Assembly: GCF_003182195.1 (NCBI RefSeq)
Contig: NZ_QGTM01000010.1
Span: forward strand, 22,803 to 86,802
From: Halomonas sp. A11-A
GTDB taxonomy: Bacteria > Pseudomonadota > Gammaproteobacteria > Pseudomonadales > Halomonadaceae
DNA length: 64,000 bases
Reading direction: 5' to 3'
Shown here: one piece after another, positions 27,808 to 36,666 of the stretch
Layout of the letters: every line of letters starts with the position of its first letter
Numbering within the stretch: the stretch's first letter is position 1
Program-made: the position numbers and the translations under genes
Notes under the pieces: generated by a model
The model's input: only the letters and a program-made list of their open reading frames with translations
The model's database searches: none
Told to the model about the DNA's origin: nothing

Positions 27808-28545
27808 ATGCTGCCCAGCCTGTTCATCTCCCACGGTTCACCGATGCTGGCCCTGACCGAGACTCCGGCCCATGACTTCCTGCGCGGGCTCGGCCAGCGG
27901 CTGCGCCCGAAGGCGGTGGTGGTGGTCTCGGCCCACTGGGCCAGCCGCCAGCTGCTGGTGAGCACCAGCGCCCACCCCGAGACGATCCACGATTTCGGCG
28001 GCTTCCCCCGGGAGCTCTTCGAGTGCCAGTACCCCGCCCCCGGCGAGCCCGAGCTGGCGCTGCGCCTGGCCCGCGAGCTCAACGCCGTCCCCACCGAACG
28101 CGGCCTGGACCACGGCGCCTGGGTGCCGCTGTCGCTGATGTTCCCGCAGGCGGAGGTGCCGGTGGTGTCGCTGTCGCTGCCAGTGCAGTGGTCCAACGCC
28201 GAGCTGGCGGCCCTGGGCGAGCGGCTCGCCGCGCTGCGGAACGAGAACATCCTGGTGATCGGCTCCGGCAGCCTGACCCACAACCTCTACGAGATGCAGG
28301 CCCGCGACGCCGCCATGCCGGCCTGGGTGGGCGAGTTCGCCGACTGGGTCGAGGCGCGGCTCGCCGAGGACGATCGCGAGGCCCTGCTGGCCTGGGAGTC
28401 GGCCCCGAAGGCCCGCGAGAACCACCCCACGCCGGAGCACTTCCAGCCCCTGCTGGTGGCCATGGGCGCCGGCGGCCAGGCCGAGCGCCTGCACCACAGC
28501 GTCGAGCACGGCGTACTGGCCATGGACGTCTACGCCTTCGGCTGA
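27808..28545 (+). CDS. ygiD: Extradiol ring-cleavage dioxygenase, 4,5-DOPA dioxygenase type
   Basis: A 245-residue class III extradiol (LigB) dioxygenase like E. coli YgiD. Ligands expected for Zn or Fe are in FISHGSPMLALT, VVSAHWASR and HNLYEM, and HHSVEHGVLAMDVYAFG is the usual end. AAGGAG precedes the ATG at 27808. The upstream open frame is not needed and lacks family similarity. It is convergent with gloA across a strong hairpin. Confidence 0.88.
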   Translation: MLPSLFISHGSPMLALTETPAHDFLRGLGQRLRPKAVVVVSAHWASRQLLVSTSAHPETIHDFGGFPRELFECQYPAPGEPELALRLARELNAVPTERGLDHGAWVPLSLMFPQAEVPVVSLSLPVQWSNAELAALGERLAALRNENILVIGSGSLTHNLYEMQARDAAMPAWVGEFADWVEARLAEDDREALLAWESAPKARENHPTPEHFQPLLVAMGAGGQAERLHHSVEHGVLAMDVYAFG

Positions 28546-28570
28546 GGCAAGCGCCGGCCCTGAAACGCAC

Positions 28571-28601
28571 GACGGCGCCGCCCCGGTGGGGCGGCGCCGT
28601 C
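28571..28601. terminator. Strong hairpin between ygiD and gloA
   Basis: A perfect 14-bp inverted repeat, GACGGCGCCGCCCC and its complement, with a three-base loop. It lies between two convergent genes and can act for both strands; there is no U run, so it may work as a mRNA 3' barrier. Confidence 0.7.
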
Positions 28602-28620
28602 GCATCGGGCCATGCCCGGG

Positions 28621-29154
28621 TCAGTCGCCCAGGGCGGCCAGCCGGTCGGCCTGGACCACCTCGATCCAGTAGCCGTCGACGTCCTTCACGAACACCACGT
28701 TCTTCATCTTGCCCTGGTCTGCGCGCTTGACGAACTCCACGGCGTTGGCGTCGAACCAAGCCTCGGCGGCCTCGAGATCCGGCACGCTGAAGCAGATATG
28801 GCCGAAGCCCTGGGGCTCGGCATTGCCGTCATGGTAGGAAAAGTCGGCCTGGTTCTCGGTGCCCCAGTTGTGGGTCAGCTCCAGCACCCCCTTCTGGCTG
28901 AAGGTCCAGACGGTGCGCTCGCCGGTCGCCTCGGGGACCGGCTCCCCCTCCTCCACCCGGGCCAGGAAGTAGAGCGAGAACTGCATCTCCTCGAAGTCGA
29001 GGCGGCGCAGCACTCGCATGCCGAACACCCGGGTATAGAAGGCCAGCGCCTTCTCGGGGTCCTTCACCCGCAGCATGGTGTGGTTGAGGCGAAAGCCGGC
29101 GCTATCGGCGGTGGGGGTCTGGACGCCGGGATGCTGCTCTCCCTTGAAGCTCAT
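28621..29154 (-). CDS. gloA: Lactoylglutathione lyase (glyoxalase I)
   Basis: A 177-residue glyoxalase I that converts the methylglyoxal-glutathione hemithioacetal to S-lactoylglutathione. Metal ligands fit His in RLNHTMLRVKD, Glu in LEEMQFSLYFLA, His in LELTHNWGTE and Glu in GYWIEVV. The extra segment around residues 60-95 is characteristic of the longer, yeast/Pseudomonas-like forms rather than the 135-residue E. coli enzyme. A ribosome site (AGGAG) precedes the ATG. The 262 bases upstream to 29416 show no other gene. Confidence 0.93.
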   Translation of the reverse strand: MSFKGEQHPGVQTPTADSAGFRLNHTMLRVKDPEKALAFYTRVFGMRVLRRLDFEEMQFSLYFLARVEEGEPVPEATGERTVWTFSQKGVLELTHNWGTENQADFSYHDGNAEPQGFGHICFSVPDLEAAEAWFDANAVEFVKRADQGKMKNVVFVKDVDGYWIEVVQADRLAALGD

Positions 29155-29416
29155 GGGCTACTCCTGTCTGCCATGGGGAAACTGTCTTGTGTAGATGGGG
29201 ACAGCGGCAGGAGTTTTCCAGTTCCGGCGGCAGGCGATTTTTACGGTTCTACGCAGACTGGCGTGAAAACGAAGTTATCTTAGGGAGCGGTGGGGCACGC
29301 CATGACGCCAGACGAGATGCTCGCCAACGGGACTCGCATCGCCTTTCGCTGAGGCTTTCCGAGCCAGGCGGCAGGCGCTAATGTAGCGGCATGTCCGTCT
29401 CTGCGGAGCTCCCCGC

Positions 29417-29908
29417 ATGCCCACCCCCCGTCCGGCCGCCTGGCGGCTCACCGCAGCCCTCGCACTGCTCCTGCTGCTGGCCGGCTGCGCCGGCCGTGAG
29501 CTTGCCGTGCATGACCCGACCCCCGCAGAGGGGCTCTCCATCGAGCGGGCGCTGATCCTGGCCGCTGCCCAGAACGCCCTGGGCACCCCCTATCGCTTCG
29601 GCGGCAACTCCCCCGCGGGGCTCGACTGCTCGGGTCTGGTGGAGCTGGCCTACCGCGCCGCCGGCATCCCGGTGCCGCGCACCGCCGACGACCAGTTCCG
29701 CGCCCTGCCCGCCACCCCCAGGGCCCGCCCCGGGGACCTGCTCTTCTTCGATATCACCGGGCGCGGCAAGGCCAGCCACGTGGGGATCTACCTCGGCGAC
29801 GGCCAGATGATCCACGCCCCGGGCCGAGGCCGCCAGGTGGAGACGGCGCCGGTGGAGATCGCCTACTGGCAGGAGCGCTTCCTGGGCGCCGCCGCCGCGG
29901 CGCCCTGA
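29417..29908 (+). CDS. NlpC/P60 family cell-wall lipoprotein
   Basis: A 163-residue lipoprotein: lipobox LLAGC at about residue 25, then the cysteine peptidase domain with catalytic Cys in LDCSGLVELAYRAAG, His in ASHVGIYLGDG and the third polar residue in MIHAPGRG. The family cleaves peptidoglycan stem peptides; E. coli Spr/MepS is the closest type. Its last 46 bases overlap the 3' end of the convergent histidine kinase. Confidence 0.9.
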   Translation: MPTPRPAAWRLTAALALLLLLAGCAGRELAVHDPTPAEGLSIERALILAAAQNALGTPYRFGGNSPAGLDCSGLVELAYRAAGIPVPRTADDQFRALPATPRARPGDLLFFDITGRGKASHVGIYLGDGQMIHAPGRGRQVETAPVEIAYWQERFLGAAAAAP

Positions 29909-31263
29909 GCCTTCGACAGGGGCCCCGCCGGCAGCCAGACCCGGGCCGCCAACCCGCCGAGTGCTGCGCGCCCGAGCGTGAACCGCCCCCCGTACAGGGC
30001 CACCAGATCGCCCACGATGGCCAGGCCCAGGCCGCTGCCGGGCTCCTGCTCGTCGAGCCGCACCCCTCGCGCCATGGCCTGATGCCGCTGGCCCTCGCTC
30101 ATGCCGGGACCATCGTCCGCCACTTCGAGCCAGCACTCGTCCCCTTCCTCGCCGCCGCTCAGCAACACCCGGGTGGCCGCCCAGCGCAGGGCATTCTCGA
30201 GCAGGTTGCCGACCAGCTCCTGGAGGTCCTGGGGGTCCATGCGCAGCGTCATCGCCTCCGGCAGCGAGTGGCTCAGGCGGATGCCGCGCCGCTCGGCCAG
30301 CCGGCCCAGCCCCTCCAGCACCGGCGCCAGCACCTCGAGGCAGCGGCTCGGCCGATGCAGCCCGGCGTCGCCGGCGGCGGAGGCCCGGGCCAGATGGTGG
30401 CGCACGGCCTCGTCGATGCGCCGAAGCTCGGCCTTCATGCGCTGGCGCTGCGGCGCCTCGAGGCCATCCGCCTGGGTCGAGAGGACGCTCACCGGGGTCT
30501 TCAGCGCATGGGCCAGGTTGCCGGCGGCGTGGCGGGCCCGCTCCATCAGGCGCCGATCCCGTTCCAGCACGCCGTTGATGGCACCGGCCAGTGGCGACAG
30601 CTCGGCGGGCAGCCGGGTATCCAGGCGCTCGATCTCGCCGTTCTCGACCTCCCGGAGGCTGGCCTGCAGCCGGCGCAGCGGCGCCAGGGCCCAGCGTACC
30701 TGAGCCGCCAGCGCGGCCAGCAGCAGCAGGGCCAGCCCCAGCAGGGAGAGCACCAGCAGGCGGGAGAAGCCGGCGAGCTCGGCATCCAGCTCCTCCCGGC
30801 TGAGCGCCACGCCGATGTGCAGCGGCGCCTCGAGCGGGGCCAGCCGGATGTCGCGCTCGATCAGACGCAGCGGCACCCCCCTTGGCCCCAAGACGTCACG
30901 CACCTCGGGGCCCGAGGCCGGCACCACCGGCAGCCGCTGGTCCCACAGCGAACGCGATGTCAGCACCCGATCGGCGCCGTCGCTGACCTGCCAATACCAG
31001 CCGGAGAAGACCTGCTCGAAGCGCGGATCGCCCAGCGAGCGCTCGTGCTGGAGCCGCTGCTCCAGCTCGTCGTAGCGCACCTCGACGATGACCACGTTGA
31101 GCAGGGCCTCGAGGCGCTCGTCGAAGGCGGCGGTGGCGGACGCGCGAAAGTGGTGGGCGAGGCCGAGGCCCGCCAGGGGCAGCGAGACCAGGATCACCAG
31201 CAGGGCGGCCACCAGCAGGCGGGTGGCCAGGGAGGCGTGCGCCAGCGAGGGCAGGCGACTCAT
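29863..31263 (-). CDS. Sensor histidine kinase, PhoQ-like
   Basis: A 466-residue inner-membrane kinase: spans at about 15-37 and 170-190 flank a periplasmic sensor, then HAMP, the H-box NLAHALKTPVSVL (shared style with PhoQ) and an ATPase domain with NLLENALRWA, DDGPGM and GSGLGLAIV. It would phosphorylate the regulator encoded just before it, whose stop it overlaps (ATGA). Signals are unknown. The 3' end overlaps the convergent NlpC/P60 gene. Confidence 0.9.
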   Translation of the reverse strand: MSRLPSLAHASLATRLLVAALLVILVSLPLAGLGLAHHFRASATAAFDERLEALLNVVIVEVRYDELEQRLQHERSLGDPRFEQVFSGWYWQVSDGADRVLTSRSLWDQRLPVVPASGPEVRDVLGPRGVPLRLIERDIRLAPLEAPLHIGVALSREELDAELAGFSRLLVLSLLGLALLLLAALAAQVRWALAPLRRLQASLREVENGEIERLDTRLPAELSPLAGAINGVLERDRRLMERARHAAGNLAHALKTPVSVLSTQADGLEAPQRQRMKAELRRIDEAVRHHLARASAAGDAGLHRPSRCLEVLAPVLEGLGRLAERRGIRLSHSLPEAMTLRMDPQDLQELVGNLLENALRWAATRVLLSGGEEGDECWLEVADDGPGMSEGQRHQAMARGVRLDEQEPGSGLGLAIVGDLVALYGGRFTLGRAALGGLAARVWLPAGPLSKAQGAAAAAPRKRSCQ

Positions 31264-31931
31264 CCGCTCTCCTCGCCGCCCGTCAGCCGGTAGCCCTGGC
31301 CACGCAGGGTCTCGATATGCGCCGCACCCAGCTTGCGGCGCAGCCGGCTGACCTGGACATCGATGACGTTGGAGTCCGGCTCGTGGTCGCGGTCGTAGAC
31401 GTGCTCGGCCAGCTCGCTGCGGCTGACCACCCGCGGGGCGGCATGGGCCAGGTAGGCGAGCAGCCGCGCCTCCTGGGCGGTGAGGCTCACCGGGCAGCCG
31501 GCACGGGTCACGCTGCCGGTGTGGGTATCGAAGGCCAGGTCGCCGATGCGCAGCACCGGATGGGCGTGGCCATGGCTGCGCCGCACCAGGGCACGCAGCC
31601 GGAACAGCACCTCGGCGGTCTCGAAGGGCTTGGTGACATAGTCGTCGGCGCCCGCCGTGAACCCCGCCGCCTTGTCGGCCCAGCGGGTGCGAGCGGTGAG
31701 CACCAGCACGGGCAGCTCGATGCCGTCCTCGCGCCACTGCCCCAGCCAGCGGGTGCCGTCGCCATCGGGCAGCCCCAGGTCGAGGATCACGGCATCATAG
31801 GTCTCGGTGCGCACCAGGAAGTCGGCCTCGCCGCCGCTGGCCGCCCGCTCGACCAGCACCCCGCCGCCGGCCAGCGCCTCGCCCAGCGCCTCGGCCAGGG
31901 CGCGATCATCCTCCACCAGCAGCACCTTCAC
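31260..31931 (-). CDS. OmpR-family response regulator, PhoP-like
   Basis: A 223-residue regulator. The receiver has the acidic pair (VEDD), phospho-acceptor Asp in VILDLGLPDGDG and the KPF lysine; the winged helix ends SNVIDVQVSRLRRKLG and GQGYRL. It starts with GTG overlapping the stop of the PepSY gene (GTGA) and overlaps the kinase gene, so three genes form one operon. Confidence 0.92.
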   Translation of the reverse strand: MKVLLVEDDRALAEALGEALAGGGVLVERAASGGEADFLVRTETYDAVILDLGLPDGDGTRWLGQWREDGIELPVLVLTARTRWADKAAGFTAGADDYVTKPFETAEVLFRLRALVRRSHGHAHPVLRIGDLAFDTHTGSVTRAGCPVSLTAQEARLLAYLAHAAPRVVSRSELAEHVYDRDHEPDSNVIDVQVSRLRRKLGAAHIETLRGQGYRLTGGEESG

Positions 31932-32293
31932 GGGCGGCGCCTCATGTCGTCGATACCCACCCCCTCGATGCCGATGAGCTCGCCGCTGGCGGCGTCGAAC
32001 TCGGACTCGACCCGCTGGCCCCGAGGACCGAGCATCTCCACCTCGTACACCAGCCGGCCATCCTCGCGCTCCAGCTCCACCTCCAGCACCTGCCCGGCGT
32101 AGTGGGCTTCCAGCCAGTCGAGGACGGAAACCATGGGCACCAGCTCACCGCGACTCACGCGCCCATGGAGGTCGTGCCAGTCGTTGTCGGCCGACGCCAG
32201 GGGCGGCAGGCAAGCCAGCGCCAGCGCAAGGAGCAGGACGGCGCCACGACGGCCCTGATGGAACGGACGGGGAGAGAGCTGGCATCGAGTCAT
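31928..32293 (-). CDS. Periplasmic PepSY-domain protein, first gene of the PhoPQ-like operon
   Basis: A 121-residue protein with a signal peptide (hydrophobic AVLLLALALACLPPLASA) and a PepSY domain: WLEAHYAGQVLEVELEREDGR followed by EVEMLGPRGQ and FDAASGELIG. PepSY modules often modulate enzymes or sensor kinases in the envelope. The ATG at 32293 gives a good signal peptide; a further ATG upstream (32329) is possible. Confidence 0.82.
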   Translation of the reverse strand: MTRCQLSPRPFHQGRRGAVLLLALALACLPPLASADNDWHDLHGRVSRGELVPMVSVLDWLEAHYAGQVLEVELEREDGRLVYEVEMLGPRGQRVESEFDAASGELIGIEGVGIDDMRRRP

Positions 32294-32404
32294 GGAAAGA
32301 GCTTGCCACTCGGAAGATGAATGCAGCATGAACGACGCCGTCAGCTTCCGGCAAGGTCGCGGGTGATACAAGGGTGTCGTACCCAACAGAGAGGAGTTCA
32401 CCCC

Positions 32405-32875
32405 ATGACCATCAAGATGCTGATTGCCGGTTCCCTCACCGCCCTGGCGCTGGGCGTCACCGCTGCCCATGCCGGCGATGCCCTGCCCGCGGGCAGCCTC
32501 GACGCGGTGCTGGAGCGAGGCGCCGCCTACGGCTTCACCCACTATCTGGAGATCGAGGCCAAGGAGCGCGGCCAGGTGGAGATCGAGGGCTGGCTCGACG
32601 ACGAGTGGCAGGCCGAGGTGCGGCTCTCCCTGGAGAGCGGCGAGCTCTACAAGGAGGAGCGCAAGCGCAAGGAGGACGGCCCCTGGGGCATGAGCGAGGC
32701 CGAGGTGCGGCTGGCCATGGAGGTCGCCATGGCCGAGGGCATGGCCGAGTTCGAGGAGATCGAGTTCAAGCGCGACGACCTGATCGAGATCGAGGGGCGC
32801 GACGAGGACGGCCGCGAACTCGAGGTGACCACCCGCCGGGGCGAGGAGGAAGCGCTGAAGGTCGAGCGCGACTGA
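32405..32875 (+). CDS. Periplasmic PepSY-like protein, divergent from the PhoPQ-like operon
   Basis: A 156-residue protein with a signal peptide ending HA-GDALPAG. The mature part is very acidic and has two PepSY-like repeats: YLEIEAKERGQVEIEGW with SLESGELYKEE, and FEEIEFKRDDLIEIEGRDEDGRE with a short tail. It is divergent from the preceding PepSY gene by 111 bases, so both are probably controlled by the same regulator. Confidence 0.8.
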   Translation: MTIKMLIAGSLTALALGVTAAHAGDALPAGSLDAVLERGAAYGFTHYLEIEAKERGQVEIEGWLDDEWQAEVRLSLESGELYKEERKRKEDGPWGMSEAEVRLAMEVAMAEGMAEFEEIEFKRDDLIEIEGRDEDGRELEVTTRRGEEEALKVERD

Positions 32876-32896
32876 CCGACAGCCGACCACCGCAGG

Positions 32897-32935
32897 AAGA
32901 GGCCCGGGGCGCCACCAGCGCCCCGGGCCTCTTTC
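32897..32935 (+). terminator. Terminator after the PepSY-like gene
   Basis: A 16-bp perfect stem (32897-32912 with 32918-32933) and a five-base CACCA loop, ending in CTCTTTC. It begins 21 bases after the stop codon. Confidence 0.85.
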
Positions 32936-32964
32936 ATCCGTACGCTCGGAAGCCCCTCGAATCG

Positions 32965-32981
32965 CTTAAGCCTTCGTTAAG
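32965..32981 (+). promoter_or_regulatory. PmrA/QseB-type box before the hemolysin operon
   Basis: CTTAAG-CCTTC-GTTAAG, two half-sites spaced eleven bases apart, ends 44 bases before the hemolysin ATG. This fits the direct-repeat boxes bound by PmrA and QseB regulators; the regulator encoded at 37354 belongs to that subfamily. Confidence 0.7.
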
Positions 32982-33025
32982 CTGCCGGGGCCAGGGTATC
33001 GATGACACGTCATGGAGACGCCCCG

Positions 33026-33679
33026 ATGCCCGACTCGAAATACCCTGCCTGCCTGCCGGCGGCGCCGACGCTGCACTGGCAGGAGGCCCGCCACTGGACC
33101 CAGCGCCGACGCCTGGCGCACCTGGTCCGCCGCCGCTTCGCCGAGGAGCATGACGCCACCGTCACCCAGCTGCTGCCGCGCCTCTTCGGCCTGTGGCAGG
33201 GCGGCTGGCCCCAGGCCGCAGTGGGGGTGCGCTCGGCGGCAAGCGGCCCGCTGTTCCAGGAGCGCTACCTGGACATCGCCGCCGAGCGCCTGCTCGCCGA
33301 GCGCTTCGCCCGCCCGGTGGCCCGTCACCAGGTCGCCGAGATCGGCAACCTGGCCAGCCGCCGTCCCGGCCTGCAGCGCCCGCTCTTCCTGCACCTGGTG
33401 GACCAGCTCGGCCGCGAGGGCATCGGCTGGCTGCTGTTCACCGCCACCCCCGAGGTGGCCAACGGCATCCGCCGCCTGGGCCTCACCCTCGAGCCGGTGA
33501 TGGTCGCCGACCCGGCACGCCTGGGCGACGACCAGGCCCACTGGGGCCGCTACTATGAGCGCCGCCCCTGGGTCATGGCCGGCGACCTCACCCGCGCCCA
33601 CCGGGAGCTTGCCGAACGCGGCCTGCTGCCCTCGGCGCCTCCCCGCGCGACGGAGATGGCCCATGCGCACCTCGCCTGA
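33026..33679 (+). CDS. Thermostable hemolysin family protein
   Basis: A 217-residue protein of the thermostable hemolysin family (Vibrio delta-VPH type): LFQERYLDIAAERLL, VAEIGNLASRRPG and GIGWLLFTATPEVANGIRRLGL are its conserved blocks. The family has an acetyltransferase-like fold and no signal peptide, so a catalytic role is more likely than pore formation. I prefer ATG 33026, which has GGAG before it, over the in-frame ATG at 33002. It overlaps the next gene by 17 bases. Confidence 0.85.
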   Translation: MPDSKYPACLPAAPTLHWQEARHWTQRRRLAHLVRRRFAEEHDATVTQLLPRLFGLWQGGWPQAAVGVRSAASGPLFQERYLDIAAERLLAERFARPVARHQVAEIGNLASRRPGLQRPLFLHLVDQLGREGIGWLLFTATPEVANGIRRLGLTLEPVMVADPARLGDDQAHWGRYYERRPWVMAGDLTRAHRELAERGLLPSAPPRATEMAHAHLA

Positions 33680-35837
33680 GGCCTTCCTGGCGCGGCTGGC
33701 CCGCCACGCCGAGGAGCGGCCGACCACCATCGCACTGGACGACGGCGCGCGCCACGTCATCTTCGCCGAGCTGCCGGGCGAGATCGAGGCGCGCCGGCAG
33801 CGCCTGGCCGCCGCCGGGGCGACGCGGGTCGCTCTGGCGCTGGACAATGGCATCGATTGGGCGCTGTGGGATCTGGCGCTACTGCGGGACGGCCGCGTGG
33901 CGGTCCCGGTGCCCGGCTTTTTCAGCCAGGCCCAGCGATGCCACCTGGTGGCGAGCGCCGGGCTCGACGCCTGGATCGGCCACGGTGGCGAGGCCCACGG
34001 CTTCGCCGCCACGCGGGACCCGGCCATCGCCACCCGGCGCGTCACCTCGCCCCCGGCCCTGCACGCCGGCACCACCCGCATCACCTTCACCTCCGGCACC
34101 AGTGGCACGCCCAAGGGGGTCTGCCTGGATGGCCTTGCGCCGCTGACCGTGGCCGAAAGCCTCGCCGAGGCGGTGGCCGGGCTTGCCATCGAGCGCCACC
34201 TGGCGATGCTGCCGCTCTCCACCCTGCTGGAGAATATCGGCGGCCTCTACGCACCGCTGTGGCTGGGGGCCAGCGTCCACCTACCCGGGGTGGCGGCGCT
34301 GGGCTGGCGAGGCGCCAGCGGCTTCGACCCACGGCGGGCACTGGCCACCCTCGACGCCTGCCGCCCCCACAGCCTGATCCTGGTCCCCCAGCTGCTGCAG
34401 GCGCTGGTGGAGGCGCGCCCGAAGGCCCCCGAGAGCCTGCGCTTCGTGGCCGTGGGCGGGGCGCGGGTCGCCGGCACCCTGCTGGGGCGCGCCCGTCGGG
34501 GCGGCTGGCCGGTGTTCGAGGGCTACGGCCTCTCGGAGTGCGCCTCGGTGGTCTGTCTCAATCGCCCCGGCGAGCCCGCCCGCGGCGTCGGCCGGCCGCT
34601 GCCCCATGCCGAGGTGCGCCTTGATGCCAGCGGCGAGGTGTGGGTGCGCGGCGCCACCATGCTGGGCTATCTCGGTGAGTCGGCGCCCACCACCCCCTGG
34701 CACGCCACCGGCGATCTGGGCCGCTGGGAGGGCGATGCCCTGGTGCTGGAGGGGCGCCGTCGCGAGGTCTTCATCACCGCTTACGGCCGCAACGTCGACC
34801 CCCAGTGGGTGGAGGGCGAGCTCTGCGCCCGCCCCACCATCGCCCAGGCCCTGGTCCATGGCGAGGCGCTGCCCGCCAACCGCGCCCTGCTGGTGCCCGC
34901 CTCGGCGGAGGTCGACGACGCGGCACTTGCCGCCGCGGTGGCCGAGGCCAACGCCGGCCTGCCGGACTACGCCCGGGTCCACGAGTGGCGCCGCAGCGCC
35001 CCCTTTACCCCTGAGAACCGCCAGCTGACGGCCAACGGCCGCCTGCGGCGCGACGCCATCCTCGCCGCCCATGGCGACTGGCTGCGCACTACCTCGTCCT
35101 GCCCACGGCTCGAACCGAGCTCGACCCTCAAGAAGGAGTGCCCCATGACCCCCTACCAGCAACTGCAGCAGGCCACCCGCGACGAGCGCGACTGGCTGCT
35201 CGCCACCCCGCTGCTGACCCGCGCCCTGGAAGGCCGCGTCAGCCGCGACGAGTACCTCGCCTTCCTCGGCCAGGCCTACCACCACGTGCGCTTCACGGTG
35301 CCGCTGATGATGGCCTGCGGCGCCCGCCTGCCCGACCGGCTGGGCTGGCTGCGCGAGGCCCTGGTGGAGTACATCGAGGAGGAGCACGGCCACGAGCGGT
35401 GGATCCTCGACGACATCCGCGCCGCCGGCGGCGATGCCGAGGCGGCCGCGGCAAGGCCGGCGGATCCCGCCACCCGGCTGATGGTGGCCACGGTGCGCGA
35501 CACCATCGAGCACGGCAACCCGGTGGGCTTCTTCGGCATGGTCCAGGTGCTCGAGGGCACCAGCACGGCGCTGGCCACCCAGGCCGCCGAGAAGCTGCAG
35601 GCGAGCCTCGCGCTGCCCGACGAGGCGGTGCGCTACCTGACCTCCCACGGCAGCCTGGATATCGGCCACCTGGCCTTCTTCGAGGGGCTGGTGAACCGCC
35701 TGGAGGCCGACGACCTGGCGGCGGTAGTCGACACCGCGAGGCTGGTCTACCGCCTCTACGGCGCCATGTTCCGCGGCGTCGAGGCACGCTGTGCCGGCGG
35801 CAGCGCCGCCCGGGAGCTCTGCGATGCGCTGGCCTGA
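33663..35837 (+). CDS. AMP-binding ligase fused to a haem-oxygenase-like diiron domain
   Basis: A single 724-residue frame. Residues 1-480 are an ANL adenylating enzyme (ITFTSGTSGTPKGVCLDG, FEGYGLSECASVV, HATGDLGRW, and NGRLRRDAI at the catalytic-lysine site, with Arg). Residues from about 495 are a TenA/haem-oxygenase-like domain with EYIEEEHGHERW, a mid-helix Glu in VQVLEGTST and HGSLDIGH (His-x3-Asp-x2-His), matching diiron ligands of HDO oxidases such as CADD and UndA. Within the frame, GAAGGAG precedes an internal ATG at 35145, so the second domain could also be made separately. Substrate unknown. Confidence 0.82.
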   Translation: MRTSPEAFLARLARHAEERPTTIALDDGARHVIFAELPGEIEARRQRLAAAGATRVALALDNGIDWALWDLALLRDGRVAVPVPGFFSQAQRCHLVASAGLDAWIGHGGEAHGFAATRDPAIATRRVTSPPALHAGTTRITFTSGTSGTPKGVCLDGLAPLTVAESLAEAVAGLAIERHLAMLPLSTLLENIGGLYAPLWLGASVHLPGVAALGWRGASGFDPRRALATLDACRPHSLILVPQLLQALVEARPKAPESLRFVAVGGARVAGTLLGRARRGGWPVFEGYGLSECASVVCLNRPGEPARGVGRPLPHAEVRLDASGEVWVRGATMLGYLGESAPTTPWHATGDLGRWEGDALVLEGRRREVFITAYGRNVDPQWVEGELCARPTIAQALVHGEALPANRALLVPASAEVDDAALAAAVAEANAGLPDYARVHEWRRSAPFTPENRQLTANGRLRRDAILAAHGDWLRTTSSCPRLEPSSTLKKECPMTPYQQLQQATRDERDWLLATPLLTRALEGRVSRDEYLAFLGQAYHHVRFTVPLMMACGARLPDRLGWLREALVEYIEEEHGHERWILDDIRAAGGDAEAAAARPADPATRLMVATVRDTIEHGNPVGFFGMVQVLEGTSTALATQAAEKLQASLALPDEAVRYLTSHGSLDIGHLAFFEGLVNRLEADDLAAVVDTARLVYRLYGAMFRGVEARCAGGSAARELCDALA

Positions 35838-36666
35838 TCGCCTCACCCGGCACCCGCGGCTGCCGGCGGGGGGCTGGCCCGCCCAGCGGGTGCTGATCAC
35901 CGGCGCCAGCGGCGGCATCGGCCAGGCGCTGGTGGACGAGCTGGCCGCCGCCGGGGCGCAACTGCTGATCACCGGCCGCCGCGCCGAGGCCCTGGCGGCC
36001 ACGGCGGCCCGCCACCCCGACCGGGTCACCGCGCTGCCCGCCGACCTGACCCGCGCCGAGGAACGCCAGCGGCTGGTGGCCGCCGCGGACCAGGCAGGTA
36101 TCACCATGCTGATCAACGCCGCCGGGGTGAACCGGGTCGCACTGTTCACCGAGGGCTCGGATGCCGAGCTCGAGCGGCTCATCGCCCTCAACCTCACCGC
36201 CACCCTGCAGCTGACCCGGGCCCTGCTCCCCCGCCTGATGGCGGCGCGCCAGGGCTGGGTGATCACCCTGGGCTCCACCTTCGGCACCCTGGGCTACCCC
36301 GGCCAGGTCGGCTACTGCGCCACCAAGTTCGCCCTGCGCGGCTTCAGCCAGGCCCTGCGCCGGGAGCTCGCCGACACCCGGGTGCGGGTGCTGCATGTCT
36401 CGCCCCGGGCCACCCGCACCCCCATGAACGCCCCCGAGGTGACGGCCATGAACGCGGCCCTGGGCAACGCCATGGATAGCCCCGCCCGGGTCGCCCAGGC
36501 GGTGCGCCGCGCCGTGGAGCGCGGCCGGCCGGAGGCCCAGCTGGGCGGACCCGAACGCCTCTTCGTTCGCCTCAACGCCCTGCTGCCGGGGGTGGTCGAC
36601 CGCGCCCTGGCCCGCCAGCTTCCCGTCATTCGCCGATTTATCGGCACCCCGGAGACCACGCCATGA
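35824..36666 (+). CDS. Short-chain dehydrogenase/reductase
   Basis: A 280-residue SDR with the Rossmann motif TGASGGIG (residues about 26-33), NAAG, a serine in LGSTFG and the YCATK catalytic pair. It prefers NAD(P) through TGRR at the second strand. It starts 14 bases inside the diiron-domain coding region, so it is coupled to it and likely acts on the same product. Confidence 0.88.
   Translation: MRWPDRLTRHPRLPAGGWPAQRVLITGASGGIGQALVDELAAAGAQLLITGRRAEALAATAARHPDRVTALPADLTRAEERQRLVAAADQAGITMLINAAGVNRVALFTEGSDAELERLIALNLTATLQLTRALLPRLMAARQGWVITLGSTFGTLGYPGQVGYCATKFALRGFSQALRRELADTRVRVLHVSPRATRTPMNAPEVTAMNAALGNAMDSPARVAQAVRRAVERGRPEAQLGGPERLFVRLNALLPGVVDRALARQLPVIRRFIGTPETTP

Noticed and set aside
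33026..33679. Calling the thermostable hemolysin homologue a toxin
   Set aside because: It has no signal peptide or membrane-insertion motif, has an acetyltransferase-like fold by family knowledge and lies in an enzyme operon.
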